From Bacteroidales bacterium (GTDB taxonomy: Bacteria; Bacteroidota; Bacteroidia; Bacteroidales; UBA932): 64,000 bases of DNA. The stretch lies in assembly GCA_017437125.1 (NCBI GenBank), contig JAFSBV010000019.1, positions 62,001-126,000 of the forward strand. The letters are read 5' to 3'. The translations under genes and the position numbers were made by a program. This document shows positions 16,382 to 24,629 of this stretch, piece after piece (the first letter of the stretch is position 1; each line of letters starts with the position of its first letter). The notes below the pieces were generated by a model that saw only the letters and a list, made by a program, of their open reading frames with translations, was not told where the DNA came from and searched no databases.

Positions 16382-17722
16382 TTAGAGTCTTGCCTTAAGA
16401 GCCTCTGCCTGAGCCTCATATCCTGGCTTGCCGAGGAGGGCGAACATGTTCTTCTTATATGCCTCTACACCTGGCTGGTCGAACGGATTCACGCCGAGCA
16501 TGTAGCCGCTGATACCGCAGGCCTTCTCAAAGAAATAGAAGAGAGCTCCGAGGTTGTACTCGTTCACGCGCTCGATTGAAAGCGAGATCTGAGGTACGCC
16601 GCCGTCGATATGAGCAAGCTTTGTTCCGAGCTCTGCCATCGCGTTGCACTCCTCTACGTGCTTGCCAGTGAGGAAGTTGAGACCATCAAGGTTCTGAGGA
16701 TCGTTCTCGATGAGCATAGAGCGGTTGCTCTTCTCTACTGAAACGACTGTCTCCATGAGGGTACGCTCACCGTCCTGGATGTACTGACCCATAGAGTGGA
16801 GGTCTGTAGTGAAGTTTACAGATGCAGGGAAGATTCCGAGGCCGTTCTTGCCTTCTGACTCACCGTAAAGCTGCTTCCACCACTCGCCGAGGAATGTGAG
16901 CTTAGGGTTGTAAGCCACGAGGATCTCGATCTTCTTGCCCTGGTTGTAGAGAGCGTTACGCATTGCTGCATACTGGATTGCAGGGTTGCACTCACACTTC
17001 TCCGCGCAAGCCTTCTCCATCTCGAGAGCTCCCTCGAGCATGGCCTTCATGTCGAAGCCTGCGAGAACGATAGGGAGAATTCCTACAGGAGTGAGAACTG
17101 AGAAACGGCCTCCGACATTGTCCTCGATCACGAATGTGCTGTAGCCTTCCTGAGTTGCAAGTCCCTTGAGAGCACCGCGAGCCTTGTCTGTAACGGCAAC
17201 GATACGCTCGGCAGCCTCTGCCTTGCCGTATGTATCTTCAAGATACTTCTTGATGAGACGGAAAGCGACTGCAGGCTCTGTTGTAGTACCTGACTTTGAG
17301 ATGACCACGCAAGCTGCATTTCTCTCCTGAACGAGATCCATGAGCTCGCACATGTACTCCTCTGAAAGATTCTGACCTGCGAAGACAATCTCCGGAGCAT
17401 CGCCCTTGGTCTTCATCTGCTTTGCGAACTGGTGTGAAAGAGCCTCGAGAGCGCACTTTGCGCCGAGATATGAACCTCCGATACCGATAACGACAACAAG
17501 ATCCACTCCCTTTGCCTTCCAGAGATCTCTGATCTGCTCGCAATCTGAAACGAGTGTTCCGTTGAGAGTCTCTGATGGAAGGTGTTTCCAGCCAAGGAAG
17601 TCATTACCTGCGCCTGTCTCATTTTCAAGAACCTCGAGAGCTGCAAAAGCCTTCTCTACATAAGCCTTGTAATCTGCATCATTTACGAATGTGCTGCATC
17701 CGCTCAAATTAACTTTTACCAT
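16382..17722 (-). CDS. pgi: Glucose-6-phosphate isomerase
   Basis: Cytoplasmic glycolytic enzyme converting glucose 6-phosphate to fructose 6-phosphate. The 446-residue length is that of the short bacterial/archaeal-type PGI. Visible motifs: VVVIGIGGSYLGAK, VVISKSGTTTEPAVAFR (phosphate-binding SKSGTT), the family signature VGGRFSVLTPVGILP, and GQYIQDGER. The catalytic His/Lys region is in the C-terminal half. A -7 like TAACTTTG (17768-17761, minus strand) precedes the gene, without a clear -33 box. Monocistronic, with the terminator at 16311. Confidence 0.97.
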   Translation of the reverse strand: MVKVNLSGCSTFVNDADYKAYVEKAFAALEVLENETGAGNDFLGWKHLPSETLNGTLVSDCEQIRDLWKAKGVDLVVVIGIGGSYLGAKCALEALSHQFAKQMKTKGDAPEIVFAGQNLSEEYMCELMDLVQERNAACVVISKSGTTTEPAVAFRLIKKYLEDTYGKAEAAERIVAVTDKARGALKGLATQEGYSTFVIEDNVGGRFSVLTPVGILPIVLAGFDMKAMLEGALEMEKACAEKCECNPAIQYAAMRNALYNQGKKIEILVAYNPKLTFLGEWWKQLYGESEGKNGLGIFPASVNFTTDLHSMGQYIQDGERTLMETVVSVEKSNRSMLIENDPQNLDGLNFLTGKHVEECNAMAELGTKLAHIDGGVPQISLSIERVNEYNLGALFYFFEKACGISGYMLGVNPFDQPGVEAYKKNMFALLGKPGYEAQAEALKARL

Positions 17723-17760
17723 ATCTGTTTTAAGATTAAAGATTTTCCATAATATCTTGG

Positions 17761-17768
17761 CAAAGTTA
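17761..17768 (-). promoter_or_regulatory. pgi -7 element
   Basis: TAACTTTG on the minus strand, 39 bases upstream of the pgi ATG. No TTTG is found at normal spacing, so this is a partial promoter match. Confidence 0.5.
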
Positions 17769-17774
17769 ACATTT

Positions 17775-17806
17775 TTTGGATTATGGAATATAAAAATTTA
17801 TATTTG
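17775..17806 (+). promoter_or_regulatory. Promoter of the glycerophosphodiesterase gene
   Basis: TTTG at 17775-17778, 20-base spacer, TATATTTG at 17799-17806: both consensus boxes. Transcription should begin near 17812, which rules out starts at 17806 or 17809 and favours the ATG at 17821 or 17833. Confidence 0.75.
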
Positions 17807-17820
17807 TGATGAAATCTTAT

Positions 17821-18639
17821 ATGAAAAGACATATGGACAAAATCAGGAAAATCATCATGGCGATATCGGCAAGCCTATGCTTCATCTCTGCTGCCGAGGC
17901 CCAGACAAAGACAGGAATCGTGGCTCACAGAGGATTCTGGAACTGCGAGGAAGCAGGATATGCAAAGAATTCGGTAGCAGCCCTCAGATGCGCACAGGAA
18001 GCCGGATTCTGGGGCAGTGAATTCGATGTGAACATGACATCTGACGGTGTTCTTCTTGTTTATCATGACGGAGAAGTCGAAGGTGTCAGCATCGAGAAGA
18101 ACCCATATTCTGAATTCAAGGATTTCAAGATTGCAAACGGCGAGACTATCCCGACCATCGACCAGTACCTCGAGCAGGGCAAGAAATATCCTGAGACGAT
18201 GCTCGTATATGAAATGAAGCCGCATTCATGCGATGAGGTCGAGGACAGGTTCATCGAACTGACCATCGAGAAGCTCAAGGAACATGATCTTCTTGATCCT
18301 CAGCGTGTAATGTTCATTTCATTCAGCTTCCACATCTGCAGGGAAATGGCTGCAAAGCTTCCGGGATTCACCGTACAGTACCTCGGAGGAGAAAAGAAGC
18401 CGGCCAAGGTGAAGGCTGCTGGAATCAACGGAATCGACTACAACTTCCACCTTCTGAACATTCACAAGAAATGGGTAAGGAAGGCACATAAGCTCGGAAT
18501 GAGCACAAATGCATGGACGGTCAACAAGGAGGCCAATATGAAGCAGATGCTCAAGATGGGTGTAAACAGTCTGACAACCGACTATCCGCTCGATGCGAGG
18601 GCGCTCATGAAGGAAATCGGAATCGAAGAAATAAGATAA
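17821..18639 (+). CDS. Secreted glycerophosphodiester phosphodiesterase
   Basis: Hydrolyses deacylated phospholipids (glycerophosphodiesters) to glycerol 3-phosphate and an alcohol. A signal peptide (IIMAISASLCFISAAEA) is followed at once by the GDPD opening motif IVAHRGFWNCEE, then KNSVAALRCAQEAGFWGSEFDV (metal ligands Glu and Asp) and VYHDGEVEG (catalytic His), and ends with the typical AWTVNKE and TTDYP blocks. About 272 residues from the ATG at 17821; the ATG at 17833 is also possible. Probably periplasmic. Monocistronic, with convergent umuC downstream. Confidence 0.92.
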   Translation: MKRHMDKIRKIIMAISASLCFISAAEAQTKTGIVAHRGFWNCEEAGYAKNSVAALRCAQEAGFWGSEFDVNMTSDGVLLVYHDGEVEGVSIEKNPYSEFKDFKIANGETIPTIDQYLEQGKKYPETMLVYEMKPHSCDEVEDRFIELTIEKLKEHDLLDPQRVMFISFSFHICREMAAKLPGFTVQYLGGEKKPAKVKAAGINGIDYNFHLLNIHKKWVRKAHKLGMSTNAWTVNKEANMKQMLKMGVNSLTTDYPLDARALMKEIGIEEIR

Positions 18640-18644
18640 CAGTC

Positions 18645-18676
18645 GAGGTGCACAAAGACATGATCTAGTGCACCTC
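18645..18676. terminator. Convergent hairpin between glycerophosphodiesterase and umuC
   Basis: Arms GAGGTGCAC (18645-18653) and GTGCACCTC (18668-18676) pair perfectly over nine bases with a 14-base loop. It spans the 25-base gap and the end of umuC. T-tracts are weak, so efficiency is uncertain. Confidence 0.55.
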
Positions 18677-19951
18677 AATTATATCATCAAGTGAAGTAGT
18701 GTAAAGACGGGAGCGGAAATCGCTCCTGATGCCATCGGCATAATGTCCCGGCCGTTGGGTGGCCAGACGCAGCATCGAACGTCCGGAAGAAGATCCGGAT
18801 GCTTCCGCAGCAGCATTTACGGCATCCATCACCTTGGAAAGCCGGTCCTGCTTCTGCCTCAGTCCGTCATCGAAACCGAACAATGATGACTGTATCGAAT
18901 CTGCAGATACGATATTCCCTACCGTAACTCCCGCCTTCTTATATCTGTAACCTTGACGATAAATGGTACGGAAAGCCTTCAATGCAGCGCCGACTATTTC
19001 CTGCGAACTGCTTGCCGCCACTTCCAGACGAACTGTTGCAGAAGGGTAATACTGGGCAAGATCGTCTCTGAACCTGTTGGTAAACATGAATGTCGTCACA
19101 TCATATGCGGCAGAATTCTCCTCTCTGAGCTTCTGCGCGCACATGGCTGCGAAATCAGAGACTCTCAGCATAAGCTCCTTCTCATCCTCGATCATATCCG
19201 CAAACGAACGTGACGTACATATAGACTTGCGTCTCTCATCCCTTTCCTCTTCATGTCCGACACGTCCCTGCAGTTCCTCCCAGGTACGCACACCGTTGAC
19301 ATGAAAATTGGCATTGACCCATTCGCGGGGACGCTGCACGAAGTCCAAGGCTGTCTTCACACCCTTTTCCACCATCTTGGGGGCTATTCTCCTGCCGATG
19401 CCCCAGACATCATCTATAGGTGTAAGTTCCAGAGCCTTCAGGCGTTTGTCTTCGGTATCCATCATGCACACCCCTTTGTAGCCTTTGTATTTCTTTGCGA
19501 AATGACTTGCTATCTTGGCCAGGGTCTTTGTCGGAGCCACTCCTATGCTCACCGGCACTCCCACCCATTTGCGCACTTTCGTCACAAGATCCCGGCATAT
19601 CTGAGGAACAGCCTCAGGATCAATGCCTTCGAGATGAAGAAAAGCCTCATCTATGGAATATATCTCGATTTTCGGAACCGTATCCGCAAGAATTGACATC
19701 ACGCGGTTAGAGAGATCGCCATACAGAGCATAATTTGAAGAGCAGGCTACGAGCTGTCCGGCATCGGCAAGATGCTTTATCTTGTAGAACGGAGCGCACA
19801 TATTTATCCCCATCGCCTTGCTTTCATTGCTTCGTGACACCACGCAGCCGTCATTGTTGGAAAGCACAACGACAGCCTTGCCTTCCAGCTCCGGCCGGAA
19901 GACCCTTTCGCATGAAACGAAGAAATTATTGCAATCTACTAAAGCGAACAT
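18665..19951 (-). CDS. umuC: Y-family DNA polymerase, UmuC
   Basis: Catalytic subunit of a Pol V type translesion polymerase. The 428 residues open with FALVDCNNFFVSCERVFRPEL (metal Asp in LVDCNNF), have VLSNNDGCVVSRSNESKAMG, YSIDEAFLHLEG (catalytic SIDE), VSIGVAPTKTLAKIASHFAK, and DVWGIGRRIAPKM (helix-hairpin-helix), then a little-finger domain and the UmuC-type C-terminal extension. Paired with umuD, 51 bases upstream. The gap between the two genes contains two copies of a dispersed repeat. Acts at stalled replication forks after DNA damage. Confidence 0.96.
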   Translation of the reverse strand: MFALVDCNNFFVSCERVFRPELEGKAVVVLSNNDGCVVSRSNESKAMGINMCAPFYKIKHLADAGQLVACSSNYALYGDLSNRVMSILADTVPKIEIYSIDEAFLHLEGIDPEAVPQICRDLVTKVRKWVGVPVSIGVAPTKTLAKIASHFAKKYKGYKGVCMMDTEDKRLKALELTPIDDVWGIGRRIAPKMVEKGVKTALDFVQRPREWVNANFHVNGVRTWEELQGRVGHEEERDERRKSICTSRSFADMIEDEKELMLRVSDFAAMCAQKLREENSAAYDVTTFMFTNRFRDDLAQYYPSATVRLEVAASSSQEIVGAALKAFRTIYRQGYRYKKAGVTVGNIVSADSIQSSLFGFDDGLRQKQDRLSKVMDAVNAAAEASGSSSGRSMLRLATQRPGHYADGIRSDFRSRLYTTSLDDIIEVH

Positions 19952-19955
19952 ATTC

Positions 19956-20003
19956 TGTCATGTCGAGCTTGAAAATGTCATGTCGAGCTTGTCGAGACAT
20001 CTC
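19956..20003. repeat. Two copies of a dispersed repeat between umuD and umuC
   Basis: TGTCATGTCGAGCTT occurs at 19956-19970 and again at 19976-19990, the second copy continuing as GTCGAGACATCTC. The longer form has the outline TGTCAT..CGAGCTTGTCGAG..ATC and matches, in reverse, 21296-21316 and, in a variant form, 26864-26898. Confidence 0.75.
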
Positions 20004-20437
20004 TACCGAACTTTTTTTATAACATAAGTCACCACTCCCCACATGATGAAGTCCGAGCCTTCCGAAATCTCGATCGAGGGATAGCGGTCATTGGCAGGTA
20101 CGAGAGTCAGGCCTGCCTCATGAAACTTCAGATATTTCAATGTAAACTCTCCATCCACGAAGCACACGGCCATATCACCGTTCTGTGCATCCAGCGACCT
20201 GTCTATCACAAGTATATCCCCTTCCTCGACACCGGCATCGATCATGGAATCCCCCACTACACGTCCATAGAAGGTAGCCGCCGGATGTTTCACCAGCTCC
20301 TTGTTCAGATCCACCGCCTGAGTCATGTAGTCTGTCGCCGGAGACGGAAATCCAGCATGAACCCCGTCCTGAGCCATTCTCGGAAGCTGATCTTCCTGAG
20401 GGACAGTTTCCTCCTGTATCATATCATCATATTCCAT
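20003..20437 (-). CDS. umuD: UmuD-like S24 peptidase
   Basis: Self-cleaving partner of UmuC. The 144-residue protein has the cleavage site Ala-Gly in GVHAGFPSPA, nucleophile Ser in VVGDSMIDAGV, and catalytic Lys in the GDMAVCFVDGEFTLKYLK strand pair, the Ser-Lys dyad of the S24/LexA family. No DNA-binding domain. Start at the ATG at 20437, since the longer frame opens with TTG and would cover the promoter. A -7 like TATTTTTG is at 20468-20461 on the minus strand. It shares a 68-base divergent region with the nuclease/GNAT-like gene. No known LexA box recognised. Confidence 0.93.
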   Translation of the reverse strand: MEYDDMIQEETVPQEDQLPRMAQDGVHAGFPSPATDYMTQAVDLNKELVKHPAATFYGRVVGDSMIDAGVEEGDILVIDRSLDAQNGDMAVCFVDGEFTLKYLKFHEAGLTLVPANDRYPSIEISEGSDFIMWGVVTYVIKKVR

Positions 20438-20491
20438 AATCCTTCTGATCCTTGCATAATGCAAAAATAGCAATATTCCTGCAAAAGTTGG

Positions 20492-20499
20492 TATATTTG
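20492..20499 (+). promoter_or_regulatory. -7 element of the nuclease/GNAT-like gene
   Basis: TATATTTG at 20492-20499, seven bases before the ATG at 20506. There is no -33 match at 19-21 bases. Transcription from here would give a leader of almost no length. It faces the umuD -7 element 23 bases away. Confidence 0.4.
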
Positions 20500-20505
20500 C
20501 AGAGT

Positions 20506-21432
20506 ATGTGCAGGCTCATAGATGACATAACCGCTTTTCTGGAAAGCGAGGGATTTGAATGTTCGCGACAGATGCGTCATGGTTTCGACGTCATCTGTAC
20601 GAGGACGGCTGACGGCCGGAAGGAGAAGATAATAATTCCGCTGGAAATCAAGGCGGAAACATTGGATGAGGCCGTTCAGAGCAGTGAGTATGCAAATGAT
20701 GCGATACGCATGGCATCAAGCGAAGAAGGTGGATATCCTCTGATCATCACTGAAGACCGGTGGATGAGGCAGGGTAAGATGATGAGGGCAAGGCTTCTCG
20801 CCCATCTTGAACTTTTCAGCCAGGCATATGCACGAAACTGCGAAGTCAGAAGGATAGAAAAGGCTGAGGCACAATCATTTCTGAAGGAGAACCATTCATA
20901 CGGATATGCTGCCTGCAGATATCGCTACGGTCTGTTCCTTAAAAGACATACCGGGCATATTGCGGAAGAAACTGAAAATTGTGACGGACATATCGGCAGA
21001 CTCATTGCAGTAGCGACATTCTCGAATGCGAGAAGATGGATGAAAGATGGAAAGGAGATAAGTTCATATGAATGGACCCGGTATGCTTCACTGCCGGAGA
21101 TGAGGATAAGCGGAGGCATGGGAAAACTGCTCAAGGCATTCATCAATGACGTAAATCCCGACGACATCATGAGCTATGCCGATCTGGAGTGGTCGGAAGG
21201 ACGCGTGTATGAGGCTCTGGGATTCAAGGTGGAATCGGGTAAGGATGCGGTGGACTTCATAATAGACGGGCAGACATGGGAAAGGAGGGCTGTGAGATCC
21301 CTCGACAAGCTCGGGATGACAGAGGAGAAGTCGGGAATGACAGAGCAGAAGTCGGGAATGACGAATGGAGAGTTGTTTTTCAGGAACTTCGGAAGCAGAA
21401 AATTCCGTCTCAAACTGACAGATTACAAATGA
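20506..21432 (+). CDS. Phage-type endonuclease-like / GNAT-like protein
   Basis: A 308-residue protein with two parts. Residues about 1-110 resemble the Vsr/EDxHD or PD-(D/E)XK nuclease half of phage homing-endonuclease-like proteins: GFDVI, then PLEIKAE, then PLIITEDRWMRQGKMMRARL. Residues about 125-265 resemble the GNAT-like domain found after that nuclease in phages: FLKENHSYGYAACRYRYGLF, LIAVATFSNARRW, YEWTRYASLPEMRISGGMGKLLKAF, MSYADLEWSEGRVYEALGF. The final 40 residues are built from a dispersed DNA repeat and contain tandem KSGMTE units. Divergent from umuD and overlapping mtgA by four bases (ATGA). Activity not predicted further; the phage resemblance is from memory of the motif order. 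Confidence 0.72.
   Translation: MCRLIDDITAFLESEGFECSRQMRHGFDVICTRTADGRKEKIIIPLEIKAETLDEAVQSSEYANDAIRMASSEEGGYPLIITEDRWMRQGKMMRARLLAHLELFSQAYARNCEVRRIEKAEAQSFLKENHSYGYAACRYRYGLFLKRHTGHIAEETENCDGHIGRLIAVATFSNARRWMKDGKEISSYEWTRYASLPEMRISGGMGKLLKAFINDVNPDDIMSYADLEWSEGRVYEALGFKVESGKDAVDFIIDGQTWERRAVRSLDKLGMTEEKSGMTEQKSGMTNGELFFRNFGSRKFRLKLTDYK
21296..21366 (-). repeat. Dispersed repeat captured inside a coding tail
   Basis: Reverse-strand copy of the repeat seen at 19976 (here reading on the plus strand CCTCGACAAGCTCGGGATGA and on), followed by two further partial units GAAGTCGGGAATGACAGA and GAAGTCGGGAATGACGAA in tandem. All three stay in frame with the nuclease/GNAT-like gene. Confidence 0.7.
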
Positions 21433-22157
21433 CGATTATAGAAAAAATACGACGGGACGGCTTCAGGAAATGGCTTGCCAAGCTTCTTCTTATAAAGCTT
21501 CCTCTGGCATTCTTTGCCGTGACCGTATTGTGGGTGCTCATTCTCAAATGGGTACCTGTAATGGTCACGCCTCTCATGATTTCCAGAAGCCTGGAATACC
21601 GCAGTGACGACAGTTTCAGGACTCAGAAGAAATGGCGGAGCTATGATAAGATATCTCCTGAAATGGCTAAAGCCGTCATAGCCAGCGAGGACAATCTTTT
21701 CACAGAACACAAGGGTTTCGACTGGAATGAGATGAAAAAAGCCATTGAAGAGCACAGGAACAAGGGAAAGAAACTTCGTGGAGCCAGCACCATAAGTCAG
21801 CAGACGGCAAAGAACGTATTCCTGTTTCCAAGCAGATCATTCGTCAGAAAGGCATTCGAAGCATATTTCACAGTGCTGATCGAACTGATATGGGGTAAGG
21901 AGCGTATTCTCGAGGTATATCTTAATGTGGCAGAAATGGGCAAAGGCATATACGGAGCGGAAGCGGCTGCAAGGGCATTTTTCGGAAAAAATGCTTCAGA
22001 GCTGACTAAGCATGAGGCATCGCTCATAACCGCCTGCCTCCCGAACCCGATTGACAGACATGCAGACAAGCCATCGGATTATGTCAGCAGGCGTGCAACT
22101 CAAATAAGGTCTCTGATTCCTAAAATAGCATATCCGGAATGGATAAACCATGAATAA
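21429..22157 (+). CDS. mtgA: Monofunctional peptidoglycan transglycosylase
   Basis: GT51 enzyme polymerising lipid II into glycan strands without a transpeptidase domain. The 242 residues have a membrane anchor (about 19-42), then the GT51 motifs MAKAVIASEDNLFTEHKGFDW (catalytic Glu in ASEDN), RGASTISQQTAKNVFLFPSRS, RKAFEAYFTVLIE, GKERILEVYLNVAEMGKGIYGAEAAARAFFGK, and LTKHEASLITACLPNP. Start is the ATG at 21429 overlapping the stop of the gene before. The active site faces the periplasm. Confidence 0.95.
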   Translation: MTIIEKIRRDGFRKWLAKLLLIKLPLAFFAVTVLWVLILKWVPVMVTPLMISRSLEYRSDDSFRTQKKWRSYDKISPEMAKAVIASEDNLFTEHKGFDWNEMKKAIEEHRNKGKKLRGASTISQQTAKNVFLFPSRSFVRKAFEAYFTVLIELIWGKERILEVYLNVAEMGKGIYGAEAAARAFFGKNASELTKHEASLITACLPNPIDRHADKPSDYVSRRATQIRSLIPKIAYPEWINHE

Positions 22158-22163
22158 ATTTGC

Positions 22164-22171
22164 TATATTTG
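22164..22171 (+). promoter_or_regulatory. purC -7 element
   Basis: TATATTTG at 22164-22171, 33 bases before the purC ATG at 22205. It lies just beyond the mtgA stop; no -33 match. Confidence 0.5.
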
Positions 22172-22204
22172 TAAGTTATTAAATATGGAATGAACTAAAA
22201 TACA

Positions 22205-23155
22205 ATGAATATGGAAGCAATCGTAAAGACTGATTTTCAGTTTCCCGGCCAGACCGGACACTATGTAGGAAAGGTACGCGACGTTTACAGCATAAACGAC
22301 GAGTATCTCGTCATGGTCGTTTCAGACCGCATTTCGGCATTTGACGTGGTTCTCCCCAAGGGTATTCCTTTCAAGGGACAGGTACTTAACCAGATAGCCG
22401 CGAAGTTCCTTGACGCGACAGCAGACATCCTCCCGAACTGGAAGATAGCTGTTCCTGACCCTATGGTGACAGTCGGACATAAATGCGAGCCGTTCAAGGT
22501 TGAAATGGTGATCCGCGGATATCTTTCCGGACATGCATGGAGAGAGTACAAAGCAGGAAAGCGCACGATCTGCGGCGTAGAGATGCCTGAGGGCATGGTA
22601 GAAAACCAGAAGTTCCCTCAGCCGATAATCACTCCTACCACCAAGGCTGACGAAGGTCATGACGAAGATATATCAAAGGAAGAAATCATTGCACAGGGTA
22701 TCGTAAGCAAGGAAGACTACGAACAGCTTGAGGCATATACAAGAGCCATCTTCCAGAGAGGTACCGAGATTGCGGCCAAGATGGGCCTTATCCTCGTTGA
22801 CACAAAATACGAATTCGGAAAGAAGGACGGAAAGATCTATCTCATGGACGAGATCCACACTCCTGACTCTTCACGCTACTTCTATGCAGAGGGATATGAG
22901 GAAAGACTTGCCGCCGGAGAGAAGCAGAAGCAGCTTTCCAAGGAGTTTGTCCGCGAATGGCTCATGGCAAACGGATTCCAGGGACAGGAAGGACAGAAGG
23001 TGCCTGAGATGACAGAAGATATAGTAAACGGTATTACAGACCGTTACGTAGAACTTTACGAGAACATCGTAGGCGAGAAATTCGAGAAGGCCGAAGGCAC
23101 AGACATCAACGCCAGAATCGAAAAGAACGTAACTGACTTCCTGTCAACACTTTAA
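22205..23155 (+). CDS. purC: Phosphoribosylaminoimidazole-succinocarboxamide synthase
   Basis: Purine biosynthesis step joining CAIR and aspartate to SAICAR with ATP. The 316 residues, longer than the 240-residue E. coli form and like the eukaryote/Bacteroidetes type, contain [49 protein letters not shown] (family signature GYLSGSAW type), [13 protein letters not shown], and [17 protein letters not shown] (signature). Cytoplasmic. A second ATG at 22211 is possible. The neighbours are unrelated, so it is probably expressed alone. Confidence 0.97.
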   Translation: MNMEAIVKTDFQFPGQTGHYVGKVRDVYSINDEYLVMVVSDRISAFDVVLPKGIPFKGQVLNQIAAKFLDATADILPNWKIAVPDPMVTVGHKCEPFKVEMVIRGYLSGHAWREYKAGKRTICGVEMPEGMVENQKFPQPIITPTTKADEGHDEDISKEEIIAQGIVSKEDYEQLEAYTRAIFQRGTEIAAKMGLILVDTKYEFGKKDGKIYLMDEIHTPDSSRYFYAEGYEERLAAGEKQKQLSKEFVREWLMANGFQGQEGQKVPEMTEDIVNGITDRYVELYENIVGEKFEKAEGTDINARIEKNVTDFLSTL

Positions 23156-23177
23156 ATAACACATAACCACATACACA

Positions 23178-24623
23178 ATGAAACGTTTAACCGTCATAAT
23201 GGCCATGATGCTCTGCCTCTGCATATCATCTCAGGCCAAGATAACAATGTCTGCTCTCTGTACTGACGGAATGGTACTCCAGCAGAACACAAATGCAGCT
23301 GTATGGGGTACTGCAACGCCTGGCGCTCAGGTTACTGTCACTCCGTCATGGAACGGCAACTCATACAAGGGAAAGGCTGACGCACAAGGCCGATGGACAG
23401 TAATGGTAGCTACACCGTCTGCAAGCTACAGGTCATATTCGATGACTGTAAAAGGTGACGGATCCAATATCCGTATCAATGATGTACTTGTAGGAGAGGT
23501 ATGGCTGGCATCAGGCCAGAGCAACATGGAGATGCCTATGAGAGGATTCTACAACTGTCCTGTCGAAAATGCATTGGATTACATAAGCGCTCCGGCAGCA
23601 ACTGAAAAGATCAGGATGTTCACTGTTCCGATCAAGCAGTCATATGAGCCTCAGACAGAGGTCGATGGCAAATGGATGGGAGCAGAGTCATCTACCATTC
23701 CTGACATGAGTGCGACCGCATATTTCTTTGCCCGCAAGCTCAATGAGACTCTTGACGTACCTGTAGGAATCGTGTCATGCGCATATGGCGGAGCAAGGGT
23801 CGAGAGCTGGACTCCGAAGGAAATCCTCGAGACATATCCGGATGAGGATCTGAGTCGTGAAGCAATTGAGGCACAGACACATTACGTACGTCCATACCTT
23901 GCATACAACGCTATGCTCTGCCCTGTAAAAGGATATACGATCAAAGGCTTCATCTGGTATCAGGGATGCTCTAACGTCGGAAAACACGAGCAGTTCGTCG
24001 AGCGTATGAACAACATGGTACTCCATTGGAGGGAAGAGTGGGGAGATACTGACGCAGAACTTCCTTTCTATATGGTGGAGATCGCTCCTTACAGATATAA
24101 GCCTGCTACGGACGTAAGCTATGCTTCATATCTCCGCGAGGCTCAGCATGAGGCGGCTGCGGCGATTCCGAACTGCGGCATTGTGGTGACCAACGACCTC
24201 GTTGAGCCATATGAAATGGACAATATCCACCCAGCGAAGAAGAAGGAAGTAGGAGATCGTCTCGCATATCTTGCCCTCAACAGGAATTATGGCTTCAGCC
24301 GTATCGCTTGCAACAGCCCCGAAGCTGTAAGATGCTACCGCATGCAGAACAGCAATGAACTGGCTGTCGAACTCACAGACACTCCTAACGGTCTCAGCCG
24401 CTGGATGGAGATCAAGGGCCTTGAGGTAGCTGGAAGCGAAGGCATTTTCTATCCTGTGACCTATGCATACTTCGAATGGGAGCCTAAAGTCCTGAGGATC
24501 AGATCAGAATTCGTTCATGATCCATGCGAAGTACGATATGGCTGGGGAGATTTCAATCCTGGAAACCTCAAGAGTACGGAGGGCCTTCCAGTTGCACCAT
24601 TCTGGGTTAAACTTGAAAAATAA
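23178..24623 (+). CDS. Secreted sialate O-acetylesterase (SGNH family)
   Basis: Removes O-acetyl groups from sialic acids or similar sugars, which makes glycans accessible to other enzymes. Signal peptide (LTVIMAMMLCLCISSQAK) at residues 3-21, a beta-sandwich region with the phrase DGMVLQQN, then SGNH block I VWLASGQSNMEMPM with the nucleophilic Ser, Gly in SCAYGGARVESW, Asn region WYQGCSNVG, and DNIHPAKKKEVGDRLA with the catalytic Asp/His. 481 residues, full length. It starts the run of genes toward 26 kb and is separated from the SDR by six bases, so probably cotranscribed. Substrate other than sialate is possible. Confidence 0.93.
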   Translation: MKRLTVIMAMMLCLCISSQAKITMSALCTDGMVLQQNTNAAVWGTATPGAQVTVTPSWNGNSYKGKADAQGRWTVMVATPSASYRSYSMTVKGDGSNIRINDVLVGEVWLASGQSNMEMPMRGFYNCPVENALDYISAPAATEKIRMFTVPIKQSYEPQTEVDGKWMGAESSTIPDMSATAYFFARKLNETLDVPVGIVSCAYGGARVESWTPKEILETYPDEDLSREAIEAQTHYVRPYLAYNAMLCPVKGYTIKGFIWYQGCSNVGKHEQFVERMNNMVLHWREEWGDTDAELPFYMVEIAPYRYKPATDVSYASYLREAQHEAAAAIPNCGIVVTNDLVEPYEMDNIHPAKKKEVGDRLAYLALNRNYGFSRIACNSPEAVRCYRMQNSNELAVELTDTPNGLSRWMEIKGLEVAGSEGIFYPVTYAYFEWEPKVLRIRSEFVHDPCEVRYGWGDFNPGNLKSTEGLPVAPFWVKLEK

Positions 24624-24629
24624 CAGATA

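Noticed and set aside
19956-20003. CRISPR-like repeat pair
   Set aside because: Two 15-base repeats with a 5-base gap are too short and too close; they match a dispersed repeat family, and no cas genes are present.
20438-20505. LexA box between umuD and the nuclease/GNAT-like gene
   Set aside because: No CTG-N10-CAG, GAAC-N4-GTTC or other known LexA palindrome found; only overlapping -7 candidates.
21276-21428. Longer mtgA starting at 21276
   Set aside because: The extra N-terminus is the translation of the dispersed repeat in another frame; the ATG at 21429 gives a standard short cytoplasmic N-terminus before the membrane anchor.
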